Assembly: GCF_006970865.1 (NCBI RefSeq)
Contig: NZ_CP035503.1
Span: 4,105,001-4,169,000 of the forward strand
Direction: 5' to 3'
Length of the DNA stretch: 64,000 nt
From: Rhodoferax sediminis
Lineage (GTDB): Bacteria; Pseudomonadota; Gammaproteobacteria; Burkholderiales; Burkholderiaceae_C
In this document: positions 8,535-17,622 of the stretch, in pieces
How positions within the stretch are numbered: position 1 is the stretch's first letter
Layout of the letters: each line of letters begins with the position of its first letter
Made by a program: the position numbers and the translations under genes
The notes under the pieces: generated by a model
The model's input: only the letters and a program-made list of their open reading frames with translations
Database searches by the model: none
What the model was told of the DNA's origin: nothing

Positions 8535-9989
8535 TTACCGGGGGACCAGAAACGCAGATTTTTCGACCAGCCGCCCCGGTGAATCCAGCGCCTCGATGGC
8601 CAACCGGATCGGGTGGGATCCCGCCGGGGCCGCATCCGGGGGAAGCTGCAGGCGCAGCGCCACCCAGCGCGACTGCGTTGCATCGACCATCACGGTGTCG
8701 TCGGTCACCACGCTCAATCCCGGCAAGCCGGTGGCCGTGATGCGGTAGCGCTGGGCCGACTCGGTGGCATTCATGATCTGGAGCTGGTACACATTTTCCA
8801 CCAGGCCGCCGTTCACGACGCGCGCCAGCGTGCCCCGATCCCGCACCACATCCACCCGGAACGGGGTGCGCATCGCCAGGTTGAACACCACGGCCAGGGA
8901 GATGGCGGCCAGGATGGCGCTGTACACCAGGACCCGTGGACGCAGTACCCGGCGCCATATCTGCGTGCGCGACCAATGCTGCTCGATGGCATTTTCGGTC
9001 GAGTATTTGATCAGCCCGCGCGCGTAGCCCATCTTGTCCATCACTGTGTCGCACACGTCGACGCAGGCTCCGCAACCGATGCATTCGTATTGAAGCCCTT
9101 TGCGGATGTCGATGCCGGTGGGACACACTTGCACACACAGCGTGCAGTCAATGCAGGCGCCCAGATCGAGCGTCGCCGGGTCGGCACTGCGTGCGCGCCG
9201 GCCCCGTGGCTCTCCGCGTGCGGTGTCATAGGTCACGATCAGTGTGTCCCGGTCGAACATCGCGCTCTGAAAGCGGGCGTAGGGACACATGTATTTGCAG
9301 ACCTGCTCGCGCATGAACCCGGCGGCGCCATAAGTTGCAAACCCATAAAAGAACGTCCAGAACACTTCCCAGGACGTCACCTGGGCATGCAGAAATTCAG
9401 TCCCAAGCGCCCTGATCGGCGAGAAGTAGCCGACGAAGGTGAAGCCCGTCCACAACGACAGGGCAATCCACACGAAATGCTTGCTGCCTTTGCGCAGCAG
9501 CTTGTTGGCCGACGGGGGCGCCGCATCCAGCCGCATGCGCGCCATGCGATCGCCTTCGAGCTTGTGCTCGATCCACAAAAATATTTCGGTGTAAACCGTT
9601 TGCGGGCAGGTGTAGCCGCACCATAACCGCCCGGCAACCGCTGTAAAGAGGAACAATGACAGCGCCGAGATCACGAGCAGGCCCGTCAGGTAGATAAAGT
9701 CCTGCGGATACAGCACCAGCCCGAAAATGTAAAACCGGCGTGTCCCCAGGTCGAACAAAACGGCCTGGCGCTGCCCCCAGTCCAGCCACGGCAGGCCGTA
9801 GTACACCAACTGGGTCAAAGCCACCATGACCCAGCGCCAGCGGGTGAACAAACCGACGACGCTGCGCGGGTAAATCTTCTTCTGGGCCTCGTACAACGAG
9901 TGCATGGCAGGGCCAGGTTCAGCGGGGCCGCCTTTTGGCGCGGACTGCACCGTGATCGGGATGATCTTTCTCGTGCTCGGGTCGGACAT
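8535..9989 (-). CDS. ccoG: cbb3 oxidase accessory iron-sulfur protein
   Basis: A polyferredoxin-like membrane protein of 484 residues from ATG 9989; the open frame extends upstream to 10082 but overlaps ccoP. CcoG (FixG/RdxA) is needed for cbb3 oxidase biogenesis, probably in copper reduction. It has several membrane helices, the NapH-like Cys-Pro element WCGYTCPQTVYTEIF, and two ferredoxin-type Cys clusters CIDCTLCVQVCP and CIGCGACVDVC, followed by a C-terminal Ig-like periplasmic domain. It sits between ccoP and ccoH. No strong ribosome site is visible for the chosen start. Confidence 0.93.
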   Translation of the reverse strand: MSDPSTRKIIPITVQSAPKGGPAEPGPAMHSLYEAQKKIYPRSVVGLFTRWRWVMVALTQLVYYGLPWLDWGQRQAVLFDLGTRRFYIFGLVLYPQDFIYLTGLLVISALSLFLFTAVAGRLWCGYTCPQTVYTEIFLWIEHKLEGDRMARMRLDAAPPSANKLLRKGSKHFVWIALSLWTGFTFVGYFSPIRALGTEFLHAQVTSWEVFWTFFYGFATYGAAGFMREQVCKYMCPYARFQSAMFDRDTLIVTYDTARGEPRGRRARSADPATLDLGACIDCTLCVQVCPTGIDIRKGLQYECIGCGACVDVCDTVMDKMGYARGLIKYSTENAIEQHWSRTQIWRRVLRPRVLVYSAILAAISLAVVFNLAMRTPFRVDVVRDRGTLARVVNGGLVENVYQLQIMNATESAQRYRITATGLPGLSVVTDDTVMVDATQSRWVALRLQLPPDAAPAGSHPIRLAIEALDSPGRLVEKSAFLVPR

Positions 9990-10023
9990 GGTCAAAAGGC
10001 GTGCCAGGCGATCACCAGACAGC

Positions 10024-10941
10024 CTACCGGGAGACAGGGGATGGCTTGTTGGACAACCCCCAGACATAAGACGCAAGCACATGAATTTGGGGCTCGGTCA
10101 GCCTGTTTTCCTGCGCCGGCATCTGGTTCGTCATGCCGTTGTTGATCATCGCCACGATCGCCTTTTCGCCATACCCGTGGAGCCAGATGTCATCAGTCAG
10201 GTTCGGCGCGCCGATGGCCTGATTGCCCTTGCCATCGGCGCCGTGACAGGCGGCGCAGACCGCAAATTTTGGCTTGCCAAGCGCGGCCCGAAGCGAGTCA
10301 TGGGGGCTCCCCGACAGGCTCAGGACATACTGGGCCACGTTCTTCACATCGTCCGCCGAGCCCACGGCGGCGGCCATGGGCGGCATGTTGCCGATCCGGC
10401 CATGAGTGATCGTTTCGATGATCTTGTCGGGCGTGCCGCCATACAGCCAGTCGCTGTCCGTCAAATTGGGGAAGCCATTGCCGCCGCGCGCATCCGATCC
10501 ATGACATTGGGCACAGTTGTTCATGAACAAGCGCTCGCCAATCGCCATGCCCTGCGCGTCAGCCGCAACATCTTCAGGCTTCATGCTGGAATACCTGGCA
10601 TACAAGGGCGCCACTTCTGCGTTGCCTTTGCTCACCTCGGTTTGATACTGGCCGCGCGAGGTCCAGCCCAGCAGGCCCGGATACGTTCCGAGTCCCGGGT
10701 ACAGGGCCAGATACACCAGCGCAAACACAACGGTGATGATGAACAACCCGACCCACCAGCGCGGCAAGGGGTTGTTCATTTCGCGCAGGTCGCCGTCCCA
10801 CACATGGCCCGTCGTGTTGTCACCGGCCGTGTTCGCCTTGGCCTTGCCGCTGAACCACAGCAGCAGCAAGCACGCCACGATCCCGATGAGGGTGATGGCC
10901 GCGACATAGACCGACCAGAAGTTGCTTGTGAAATCACTCAT
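10024..10941 (-). CDS. ccoP: cbb3 oxidase diheme cytochrome c subunit
   Basis: CcoP is the membrane-anchored diheme cytochrome c that delivers electrons to CcoO/CcoN. The 305-residue protein starts MSDFTSNFWSVYVAAITL, has two N-terminal membrane segments, and carries two heme c motifs, CAQCH and CAACH, in two class I cytochrome domains. It lies between ccoQ and ccoG with short gaps. Confidence 0.96.
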   Translation of the reverse strand: MSDFTSNFWSVYVAAITLIGIVACLLLLWFSGKAKANTAGDNTTGHVWDGDLREMNNPLPRWWVGLFIITVVFALVYLALYPGLGTYPGLLGWTSRGQYQTEVSKGNAEVAPLYARYSSMKPEDVAADAQGMAIGERLFMNNCAQCHGSDARGGNGFPNLTDSDWLYGGTPDKIIETITHGRIGNMPPMAAAVGSADDVKNVAQYVLSLSGSPHDSLRAALGKPKFAVCAACHGADGKGNQAIGAPNLTDDIWLHGYGEKAIVAMINNGMTNQMPAQENRLTEPQIHVLASYVWGLSNKPSPVSR

Positions 10942-10966
10942 TTGTTGATTGCCTTTTCGCGGTTAC

Positions 10967-11104
10967 TCAATCCTGCTCGAACGGCAAATTGGCTGCTTCC
11001 TCGAAAGCCTTCGCATTGCGCCCCAAACAGGCCCAGACCATGATGCCGATGAAGGTGGCAAAGCTGATGAGGTAGGCGATGGCGTGCACGGTGTTGGCAC
11101 TCAT
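10967..11104 (-). CDS. ccoQ: cbb3 oxidase small subunit CcoQ/FixQ
   Basis: A 45-residue single-helix membrane peptide starting MSANTVHAIAYLISFATFIG. CcoQ stabilises the cbb3 complex. The start at 11104 has a GGGAGATCACCTC-like ribosome site on the minus strand; the open frame extends farther upstream, but only this part matches the family. It lies between ccoO and ccoP, as usual. Confidence 0.9.
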   Translation of the reverse strand: MSANTVHAIAYLISFATFIGIMVWACLGRNAKAFEEAANLPFEQD

Positions 11105-11123
11105 GAGGTGATCTCCCTGATGG

Positions 11124-11750
11124 TTATTTGAGGGCAAGGCCCAAGCCTTGCAGATAGGCAATCAACGCTTCCATTTCGGTCTTGCCCCTGACCTCCTCCG
11201 CGGCGCTGGCAATCTGGGCATCGGTATAGGGCACGCCCACGCTGCGCAGCGCCTTCAGGTGCCCGGGCAGCGCATCGGCATCCACCTTGCTGGTGGCCAG
11301 CCAGGAATACGCCGGCATGTTGGACTCAGGCACCACATCGCGCGGATTGTTCAGATGGATGCGTTGCCACTCGTCGCTGTACTTGCCGCCGACACGAGCC
11401 AGGTCCGGTCCGGTGCGCTTGCTGCCCCATTGAAACGGGTGGTCATAGACCGATTCACCGGCCACCGAGTAGTGGCCATAGCGCAGGGTTTCAGAGCGGA
11501 ACGGACGGATCATTTGCGAGTGGCAGCCATAGCAGCCCTCGCGCAGATAGATGTCAAATCCCGCCTGCTGCAGCGGCGTGCGCGGATGCACCCCCTCGAT
11601 CGGCTCGGTGGTGGATCTCTGGAAAAACAAGGGGACGATCTCCACCAGCCCGCCAACGGCCAGGACCAGCAGGATCATCACGATCATCAGGAAGTTGCTG
11701 GTCTCGATCCTCTCATGGGAGAAACCGCCGGCATTGTTGTTGTTCGACAT
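11124..11750 (-). CDS. ccoO: cbb3 oxidase monoheme cytochrome c subunit
   Basis: CcoO is the membrane-bound monoheme c subunit of cbb3 oxidase. The 208-residue protein starts at ATG 11750 ([20 protein letters not shown]), has one N-terminal membrane helix and a heme motif in [15 protein letters not shown], plus the conserved [19 protein letters not shown] block. A longer open frame to 11996 overlaps ccoN and is spurious. ccoN ends 11 bases upstream. Confidence 0.96.
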   Translation of the reverse strand: MSNNNNAGGFSHERIETSNFLMIVMILLVLAVGGLVEIVPLFFQRSTTEPIEGVHPRTPLQQAGFDIYLREGCYGCHSQMIRPFRSETLRYGHYSVAGESVYDHPFQWGSKRTGPDLARVGGKYSDEWQRIHLNNPRDVVPESNMPAYSWLATSKVDADALPGHLKALRSVGVPYTDAQIASAAEEVRGKTEMEALIAYLQGLGLALK

Positions 11751-11761
11751 GATGCGTTTCC

Positions 11762-13198
11762 TCAGGCGTGCGCCGCGGCGGCGGGAATGGTGACATTGAC
11801 CGAACGACCCGCGGCCACCGTCTTGAACGTATTCCAGAGCATGACCAGCATGCCGCTGAGGTACAGCAGGCCGCCCAGCATGCGCAACACGTAGAACGGA
11901 TACGTTGCCTTCACGCCTTCGACAAAGGTATAGGTCAGCGTGCCGTCGGGATTCACGGCGCGCCACATCAGGCCCTGCATCACGCCGGCAATCCACATGG
12001 CGGAGATGTAGGCCACGATGCCGACGGTCGCGATCCAGAAATGCAGCTCGATGGCCTTCACGCTGTACATCTGCCTGCGCCCGAACACGCGCGGAATCAG
12101 GTAATACATGCTGCCCATGGTGACCAGGCCGACCCAGCCCATGGCCCCCGAGTGCACGTGGCCAATGCCCCAGTCGGTGTAGTGCGACAGCGCATTGACG
12201 GTCTTGATCGACATCATCGGCCCCTCGAACGTGCTCATGCCGTAGAACGAGAGCGAGACGATCAGGAAGCGCAGGATCGGGTCGTCACGCAGCTTGTGCC
12301 AGGCGCCCGACAGCGTCATGATGCCGTTGATCATGCCGCCCCAGCTGGGCGCCAGCAGAATCAGCGAAAACACCATGCCCACCGATTGCGCCCAGTCCGG
12401 CAGCGCCGTGTAGTGAAGGTGGTGCGGGCCCGCCCACATGTAAGTGAAGATCAGTGCCCAGAAGTGCACGATGGACAGCCGGTACGAGTAAATCGGCCGC
12501 TCCGCCTGCTTCGGAATGAAGTAGTACATCATGCCCAGGAAACCCGCCGTGAGCAAAAATCCCACCGCGTTGTGGCCATACCACCACTGAACCATGGCGT
12601 CCTGGACGCCGGAATAGGCTGAGTAGGATTTCATGAACCCGGCCGGAATGGCCGCGCTGTTGACCACGTGCAAGAGCGCAATGGCGATGATGTAGGCGCC
12701 GAAAAACCAGTTGGCCACATAGATATGGCGGACCTTGCGGGTCCCGACCGTACCAAAGAACACAACGGCGTACGCCAGCCAGACCAGGGTAATCAGGATA
12801 TCAATGGGCCATTCCACCTCGGCATACTCCTTGCCTTGCGTATAGCCCAGAGGCAGCGAAATGGCCGCCGCCACGATGACGGCCTGCCAGCCCCAAAAAG
12901 TGAATGCCGCAAGCTTGTCGCCGAACAGCCGAACCTGGCTGGTGCGCTGCACCACGTAGTAGGAGGCGGCAAACAGGCCGGACCCCCCAAACGCAAAGAT
13001 CACCGCATTGGTGTGCAGCGGGCGCAGCCGGCCGTAGCTGAGCCAGGGAATGCCCATGTTGATATCAGGCCAGATCAGTTCGGACGCGATGAACACGCCA
13101 ACCAACATGCCGACGACACCCCAGATCACCGTCATGATGGCGAATTGCCGCACCACCGTATCGTTGTATTCAGTTGCCTGCCTGTTTGGCAAATTCAT
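11762..13198 (-). CDS. ccoN: cbb3 oxidase catalytic subunit
   Basis: CcoN is the heme-copper subunit that reduces oxygen at low concentration. The start is ATG 13198 with GAGGGG upstream; a TTG three bases earlier is less likely. The 478-residue protein has about 12 membrane helices and family motifs such as [34 protein letters not shown] and [16 protein letters not shown], which include the His ligands of the hemes and CuB. It heads the ccoNOQPGH group. A Fnr-type box lies about 60 bases upstream. Confidence 0.97.
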   Translation of the reverse strand: MNLPNRQATEYNDTVVRQFAIMTVIWGVVGMLVGVFIASELIWPDINMGIPWLSYGRLRPLHTNAVIFAFGGSGLFAASYYVVQRTSQVRLFGDKLAAFTFWGWQAVIVAAAISLPLGYTQGKEYAEVEWPIDILITLVWLAYAVVFFGTVGTRKVRHIYVANWFFGAYIIAIALLHVVNSAAIPAGFMKSYSAYSGVQDAMVQWWYGHNAVGFLLTAGFLGMMYYFIPKQAERPIYSYRLSIVHFWALIFTYMWAGPHHLHYTALPDWAQSVGMVFSLILLAPSWGGMINGIMTLSGAWHKLRDDPILRFLIVSLSFYGMSTFEGPMMSIKTVNALSHYTDWGIGHVHSGAMGWVGLVTMGSMYYLIPRVFGRRQMYSVKAIELHFWIATVGIVAYISAMWIAGVMQGLMWRAVNPDGTLTYTFVEGVKATYPFYVLRMLGGLLYLSGMLVMLWNTFKTVAAGRSVNVTIPAAAAHA

Positions 13199-13258
13199 CA
13201 AATTCCCCTCGAATTAGTGGCTTCGTTTCGAGTTTCGGAGAACGATGTTGTTTTGAAT

Positions 13259-13272
13259 TTGAGGCATATCAA
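13259..13272. promoter_or_regulatory. Fnr-type binding site upstream of ccoN
   Basis: TTGAGGCATATCAA (minus strand TTGATATGCCTCAA) has one perfect TTGAT half-site and one with a single mismatch, with the correct 4-base spacing. It is about 60 bases before the ccoN start and just after the ccoS end, a good position to activate ccoNOQPGH under low oxygen. Confidence 0.75.
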
Positions 13273-13278
13273 GGGCAT

Positions 13279-13416
13279 TCAAGAATCGTGGAGAATTCGC
13301 TCGCCTTCCGCCTCGATGTCATCAAATTGCCCACGATGCACGGCCCACCAGAGCGCGCCCAGAATGACGAACACCAGGACGACAGACAACGGAATCAGCA
13401 AAAACAGGATGTCCAT
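13279..13416 (-). CDS. ccoS: cbb3 oxidase maturation protein CcoS
   Basis: A 45-residue membrane peptide, MDILFLLIPLSVVLVFVILG followed by ALWWAVHRGQFDDIEAEGER. The helix followed by the xGQFDDLExxxxRIL pattern is diagnostic of CcoS, needed to insert heme b and copper into cbb3 oxidase. Its ATG shares one base with the ccoI stop (TGATG), so it is translationally coupled to ccoI. Confidence 0.93.
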   Translation of the reverse strand: MDILFLLIPLSVVLVFVILGALWWAVHRGQFDDIEAEGERILHDS

Positions 13417-15716
13417 CAACTTGCCTTCAGCGGTTTGGGGTCGCTCGACAGGCGCAAAGCGTTGAGCACCACGATCAGGGAGCTCAGGGCCATACCGAGC
13501 CCGGCAAGCCAGGCCGGCAGCCAGCCCAGTACCGCCAGAGGGATGCAAACGGCGTTGTAGATCGCGGCCCACGCCAGGTTTTGACGCACGACGCGCATCG
13601 TGCGGCGCGCGAGCCGCAAGGTCTGCGCCACAGGCTCCAGCCGGTCGCCCATGACCACGAAGTCGGCCTGCGCCTGCGCCAGCGGAACCGCCTGGCCAAC
13701 CGCAAATGACGCATGTGCGCCTGCCAGCACGGGACCATCGTTGAGGCCATCACCCACCATGGCCACCTTGCGGCCGCGCTGTTGGGCTTCGCGCAAAAAT
13801 GCCAGCTTGTCCGAAGGAGAACAACCGCCCCTGGCCTGCTCAATGCCGACTCGCGCCGCAAGGCGCGCCACAGCCAGAGGCGTATCGCCCGACAGCAGAC
13901 AGACGTCGATCCCGTCGGCCCGCAGCGCCTGCAGCATCGCCTGGGCATCGGGACGCACCGCCTCGGTCAGCTCGAACGTGGCGAGCCAACCTAGCCCATC
14001 GCTCAGACAGGCGTGCAATGCCTGCACCGCGGGCACCTGCACGCCACAAAACGATGCCGAGCCCAGGCGCAGCCATGCCGCAGCAGCGCCAGCACCCCGG
14101 CGCACCGGTCCTGACAGCCCCCGCCCCGCGACTTCGTCGACCGAGTCGGCGACCCATTCGCCGATTTGCGCATGGGCCAGCCCGGCCGCTACCAGCGCGC
14201 GCGATACCGGGTGCAGCGAATGCTGCGCGAGCGCGCCCGCCATGCCGAGCGCCCACGCTTCACTGACGCCGTCACGGGTGCGGGTGGCGCACAGCACCAT
14301 GGCGTCGCTGGTGAGCGTGCCGGTCTTGTCGAATACGACGGTATCGATACCGGCGAGAGTCTCCAGCGCCTGCAGGCGGCGCACCAGAACGCCGCGGCGC
14401 GCCAACGCACCGGCCGCCGCCAGCATGGCGGCCGGCGTGGCCAGCGACAAGGCGCAGGGGCAGGTCACAATCAGCACCGCCACGGCCACCATCAGTGCAT
14501 GGCCCGGATCGCGCGGCCACCAGAATAGGCAGGCGCCCGCAGCCGCCAGCAGCACGGCGACCAGGAATGGCCTGGCAATGCGATCTGCCAGCCGCGCCAG
14601 CGCGGGCTTGTCGAGCGATGCACTCTGCATCAATGCCACGATCTGGGCGAAACGTGTGCCCTCGCCGGTATGCTCGACCCGCATCTGCACGGCCGCCGAC
14701 AGGTTGTGGCTGCCCGCCATCACCCGCTCGCCCGCGCAGCGGGGCACAGGCCGCGACTCGCCGGTCAGCAGGGCTTCATCGGCCAGGGTCTGGCCCTGCG
14801 TCAGAACGCCATCGGCAGGAAAGGACTCGCCGGGCAAGACACGCACGACATCGCCGGCGATCAGGCGGCGAACGGCGACACGTTCAAAGCGGCCATCCGG
14901 GCATCGGCGCTGCACGCTGTCGGGCAGGCGATTCATCAAGGCCTCCAGCGCGCCGGCGGTGCGATCGCGCAGGCGCAGTTCAAGCCAGCGCCCCGTCAGC
15001 AGGAAAAACACGAACATCGTGAGCGAGTCAAAGTAGACCTCGCGACCGAAAATGCCCGCGGCATCGAACGTGCCCATGCTGCTGACGGCAAACGTCACCG
15101 CGATGCCGAGCGCCACCGGCAAGTCCATGCTGATGCGGCGATGCAGCACGTCGCGCAGCGCACTGGCGAAAAACGGACCGCACGAAAACAGCATCACGGG
15201 CAGCGTCAGCACCCATGAAGCCCAGCGCAGCAGCCCGGCGGCGTCCGGCGTCATGTCTCCCGGGCGGGCCACGTACGCCGGCAGGGCGTACATCATGACT
15301 TGCATCATGCACAGACCCGCCACCAGCCAGCGCCACAGCGCCTGGCGACTCTCGCGCCGGCGCCGCTCGCTGGCAAACGCGTCATTCGCAGGCAGCGCCT
15401 GATAGCCGGCTTTTTTGATGGCCTGTATCCAGCCCGACGGCTGCACCCGCTCGGCGGACCAGATCACCCGGGCCCGGTGACTGGCCGCGCTGACCTGCGC
15501 GCTGGCGACACCCGGTACCGCCAGCAGCGCACGCTCCAGCGTCAGGGCACAGGCCGCGCAGTGCATCCCTTCGATGATGACGCTGGACTCCCAGGAAGCG
15601 GCGCCCGAGCCGGCCGGCCGGCTGAATGACGACCATTCCTGCGGGTCGTCGAGCAAGCGCAAAGACTCGCACGGAACCGCAGTCGCGCCCGGGATTGGAA
15701 GGCTGACAGACTGCAT
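13416..15716 (-). CDS. ccoI: Copper-exporting P-type ATPase for cbb3 oxidase assembly
   Basis: CcoI (CtpA/FixI) is a P1B copper ATPase that supplies copper to the cbb3 oxidase. From ATG 15716 it is 766 residues. An N-terminal metal-binding domain has MHCAAC (Cys53, Cys56). TGES is at 318-321, the membrane CPC motif at 419-421, the phosphorylated DKTGT at 463-467, and GDGLNDGPVL near the C-terminus. The open frame reaches 15737, but a start at 15716 matches the family better. It overlaps ccoS by one base. A Fnr-type box lies 36 bases upstream. Confidence 0.95.
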   Translation of the reverse strand: MQSVSLPIPGATAVPCESLRLLDDPQEWSSFSRPAGSGAASWESSVIIEGMHCAACALTLERALLAVPGVASAQVSAASHRARVIWSAERVQPSGWIQAIKKAGYQALPANDAFASERRRRESRQALWRWLVAGLCMMQVMMYALPAYVARPGDMTPDAAGLLRWASWVLTLPVMLFSCGPFFASALRDVLHRRISMDLPVALGIAVTFAVSSMGTFDAAGIFGREVYFDSLTMFVFFLLTGRWLELRLRDRTAGALEALMNRLPDSVQRRCPDGRFERVAVRRLIAGDVVRVLPGESFPADGVLTQGQTLADEALLTGESRPVPRCAGERVMAGSHNLSAAVQMRVEHTGEGTRFAQIVALMQSASLDKPALARLADRIARPFLVAVLLAAAGACLFWWPRDPGHALMVAVAVLIVTCPCALSLATPAAMLAAAGALARRGVLVRRLQALETLAGIDTVVFDKTGTLTSDAMVLCATRTRDGVSEAWALGMAGALAQHSLHPVSRALVAAGLAHAQIGEWVADSVDEVAGRGLSGPVRRGAGAAAAWLRLGSASFCGVQVPAVQALHACLSDGLGWLATFELTEAVRPDAQAMLQALRADGIDVCLLSGDTPLAVARLAARVGIEQARGGCSPSDKLAFLREAQQRGRKVAMVGDGLNDGPVLAGAHASFAVGQAVPLAQAQADFVVMGDRLEPVAQTLRLARRTMRVVRQNLAWAAIYNAVCIPLAVLGWLPAWLAGLGMALSSLIVVLNALRLSSDPKPLKAS

Positions 15717-15751
15717 GTTGGCAAGCCTACAAGGCATTGCACACGAGGGGC

Positions 15752-15765
15752 TTGACCTGAATCAA
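15752..15765. promoter_or_regulatory. Fnr-type binding site between ccoI and the uspA-family gene
   Basis: TTGACCTGAATCAA matches TTGAT-N4-ATCAA with one mismatch (C in the left half-site). It lies between the divergent ccoI and universal stress protein genes and could control both. Universal stress genes next to fnr/cco clusters are often anaerobically induced. Confidence 0.75.
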
Positions 15766-15822
15766 CACAAAAGCCAATGTCCGCGATACCCTTGAATCAT
15801 TTCCAACCCAAGAGCCCGCTCC

Positions 15823-16266
15823 ATGTACCAACGCATTCTTGTCGCCACCGATGGCTCGCCCTTGTCAAGCAAGGCCGTCTCCAGCGCCATCGAATTGGCC
15901 CTGTCGCTGGGTGCGGAGCTGGTGGCACTGAAAGTCGTGCCACGCTACCCGCAAAGCTACTTTGAAGGCTCGCTGGCGATCGGCCCAGAGGAATTGGCGC
16001 GGGTTGAAACGCAATGGGCCGAAGAAGGCCAGGCCGTCGTGGATGCGGTCAAAACTACAGCGCTGGCCAGCGGCGTGCGGGTCAAGGCGGTAACAGCCAG
16101 GTCCGATCTGGTGGCCGAGGCAGTGATTTCGGCCGCGAAGAAATACAAGTGCGACTTGATCGTGATGGCCTCGCATGGCCGGCGCGGCATCAAGCGCCTG
16201 CTGCTGGGCAGCGAGACGCAGCATGTGCTGACGCACTCGCATATTCCGGTGCTGGTTCTAAGGTAA
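15823..16266 (+). CDS. Universal stress protein, UspA family
   Basis: A single-domain 147-residue Usp protein. It starts MYQRILVATDGSPLSSKA and ends with DLIVMASHGRRGIKRLLLGS, then HSHIPVLVLR. The G-x2-G-x9-G-S/T nucleotide-binding loop (residues in GRRGIKRLLLGSE) is intact, so ATP binding is expected. It shares an intergenic region and a Fnr-type box with ccoI. It is the last core gene before the island. Confidence 0.93.
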   Translation: MYQRILVATDGSPLSSKAVSSAIELALSLGAELVALKVVPRYPQSYFEGSLAIGPEELARVETQWAEEGQAVVDAVKTTALASGVRVKAVTARSDLVAEAVISAAKKYKCDLIVMASHGRRGIKRLLLGSETQHVLTHSHIPVLVLR

Positions 16267-16431
16267 ATCGGTCGTAAGCCCATATTGCATCAGCGCATCA
16301 CGCTATGCTTAGCATAGCAAACCAATCCATCAAGCGAACCCGTGAATACGGAGCGCTGTCACTAGAACGCCATCTGCCAGTGCCATTGCGACCCTCTTTT
16401 TAACGGTATCTCTGTTTTCGGTACCCTGAGC

Positions 16432-16447
16432 GCTGGCGGGGATCGAA
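16432..16447. repeat. attL candidate: displaced 3' fragment of tRNA-Arg
   Basis: GCTGGCGGGGATCGAA is identical to 16 bases of the T-arm and acceptor stem of the tRNA-Arg gene at 46061-46136, in the same orientation. Outside the core the similarity continues weakly (GAGCG against GTGCGG). The position between uspA and the first island gene supports an integration boundary. Confidence 0.68.
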
Positions 16448-16501
16448 ACTTAGGCTACAGGCCGCATGAACACTAGGCTTTCTGTTTCACATTATTGGAA
16501 C

Positions 16502-16520
16502 TACCAACAAAAATACCAAC
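16502..16520. repeat. Two TACCAAC repeats near the left att site (possible integrase arm sites)
   Basis: TACCAAC occurs at 16502-16508 and 16514-16520. The same heptamer occurs three times in either orientation at 45898-45958 beside the integrase gene. Short repeats flanking a tyrosine recombinase core are usual arm-type binding sites; this role is inferred. Confidence 0.45.
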
Positions 16521-16661
16521 ATTTCTCGAAGTGTCCCCGGTTGTTGCAGGATTGGGACGCATAGTCGGGCCGCCAACGCATCCGCTTCAGATCACCCGCC
16601 GATGCGTCCAGCCTAGACCACAGTATGCGGGTGTAATCCTATGCCGCCGGTCGGCGCCTGA

Positions 16662-17547
16662 TCACACGAGATACCGCTGTCCAGTCCGCGTGACGCGATC
16701 AAAAGTGAAAACGTGGTCTTGCGGCGCCTCGCCACAGCACCCAAAAAGACGCCTGGAATTCACACCCACCCCATATCGCAGCTCGATCGTGCCGGCGCAG
16801 ACAGGGCAGATGCCGCCATAGCGCACCAGCCGGAGATACCGGTGCTTGTCATCTTTCGCCATGTCGAGCTGAGCAGGGTCTTCCTTGAGAGCGTACAGAA
16901 CGACCGCCGCCGGAACAATCCGGTCCTCCAGCAACCAGAGGCAAGGCCGAATGAGCAGCCTCCAGCATATCCAGCATGTGCAGATCAGCATCAAGGCAAG
17001 CATGAGATCGCTGGTGAGCAAAGGACGGTTGATCAGCCTCATGCTCCAGAGCAGATAAACGCAAAGCATCAAAAAGAGAACCGGCCCCAGCATCAAAATG
17101 CCCCACACCAGGCCCCGGGCGGACAGCGTCACAAACGCTCCCTGTCCCAGTAGAAGGCGCCCGACAAAGCTGAGCTTGATCTCGCCGGGTGGGGTGAACT
17201 CGTATGTCAGATCCGGTTCAACCGTACCGGAACCGGTTTCGGATGGGTTGGCCGCCGTCAACCCGCCAGGCTGAGCGTCGTCACCCACTGGATTGAGGGC
17301 TTGGATGCTCAGATACCAAGGCGCTCGATGGCGCCCTGTTGACTTCCTTTGTTCGATGGTCAACGCCTGATCGTGTCCCCGGGCTCTGAAATAGGCATCC
17401 AGGTCGGCCTGCCGAGCATCCAGATACTTTGGCACGGCGGCGCGATTGAACCAACGCTTGGCCGCCTCGTAGTCCCAATTACGTTCAGGTTGACAGGCCT
17501 CGGCCAGCTCCAGCACATCGAATTCACGCTGCGTCGGATCGGAGCTG
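16662..17547 (-). pseudogene. Membrane protein gene split by an IS21-family element (3' part)
   Basis: This is the larger part of a gene whose first 38 codons lie at 20063-20178, beyond the insertion sequence. Joining the parts across one copy of the 6-bp target duplication restores an uninterrupted 331-residue frame. The piece here encodes a soluble N-terminal region (LELAEACQPERNWDYEAAKR), two adjacent hydrophobic segments (around LVWGILMLGPVLFLMLCVYL and LMLALMLICTCWICW), and a C-terminal Cys-rich tail with CPVC and FGCCG that may bind zinc. I do not recognise the family. The open frame runs on into the IS end (to 17660), but those codons are IS sequence. Confidence 0.8.
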
Positions 17548-17622
17548 TGGTCGATGTCAACTATCTTGACCGCTCGGCGACAACTATTCTGGCCGGTGGA
17601 AGCGGGGAATGAATTTGATTGT

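Larger units (their letters stand above)
16267..16661. other. Intergenic region holding the left end of the genomic island
   Basis: No credible gene is seen in these 395 bases. It contains a 17-base palindrome at 16302-16318 (GCTATGC, TTA, GCATAGC), the partial tRNA-Arg 3' end at 16432-16447, and two TACCAAC repeats at 16502-16520 that also occur next to the integrase gene. The palindrome has no T run, so a terminator role for uspA is uncertain. Confidence 0.6.
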
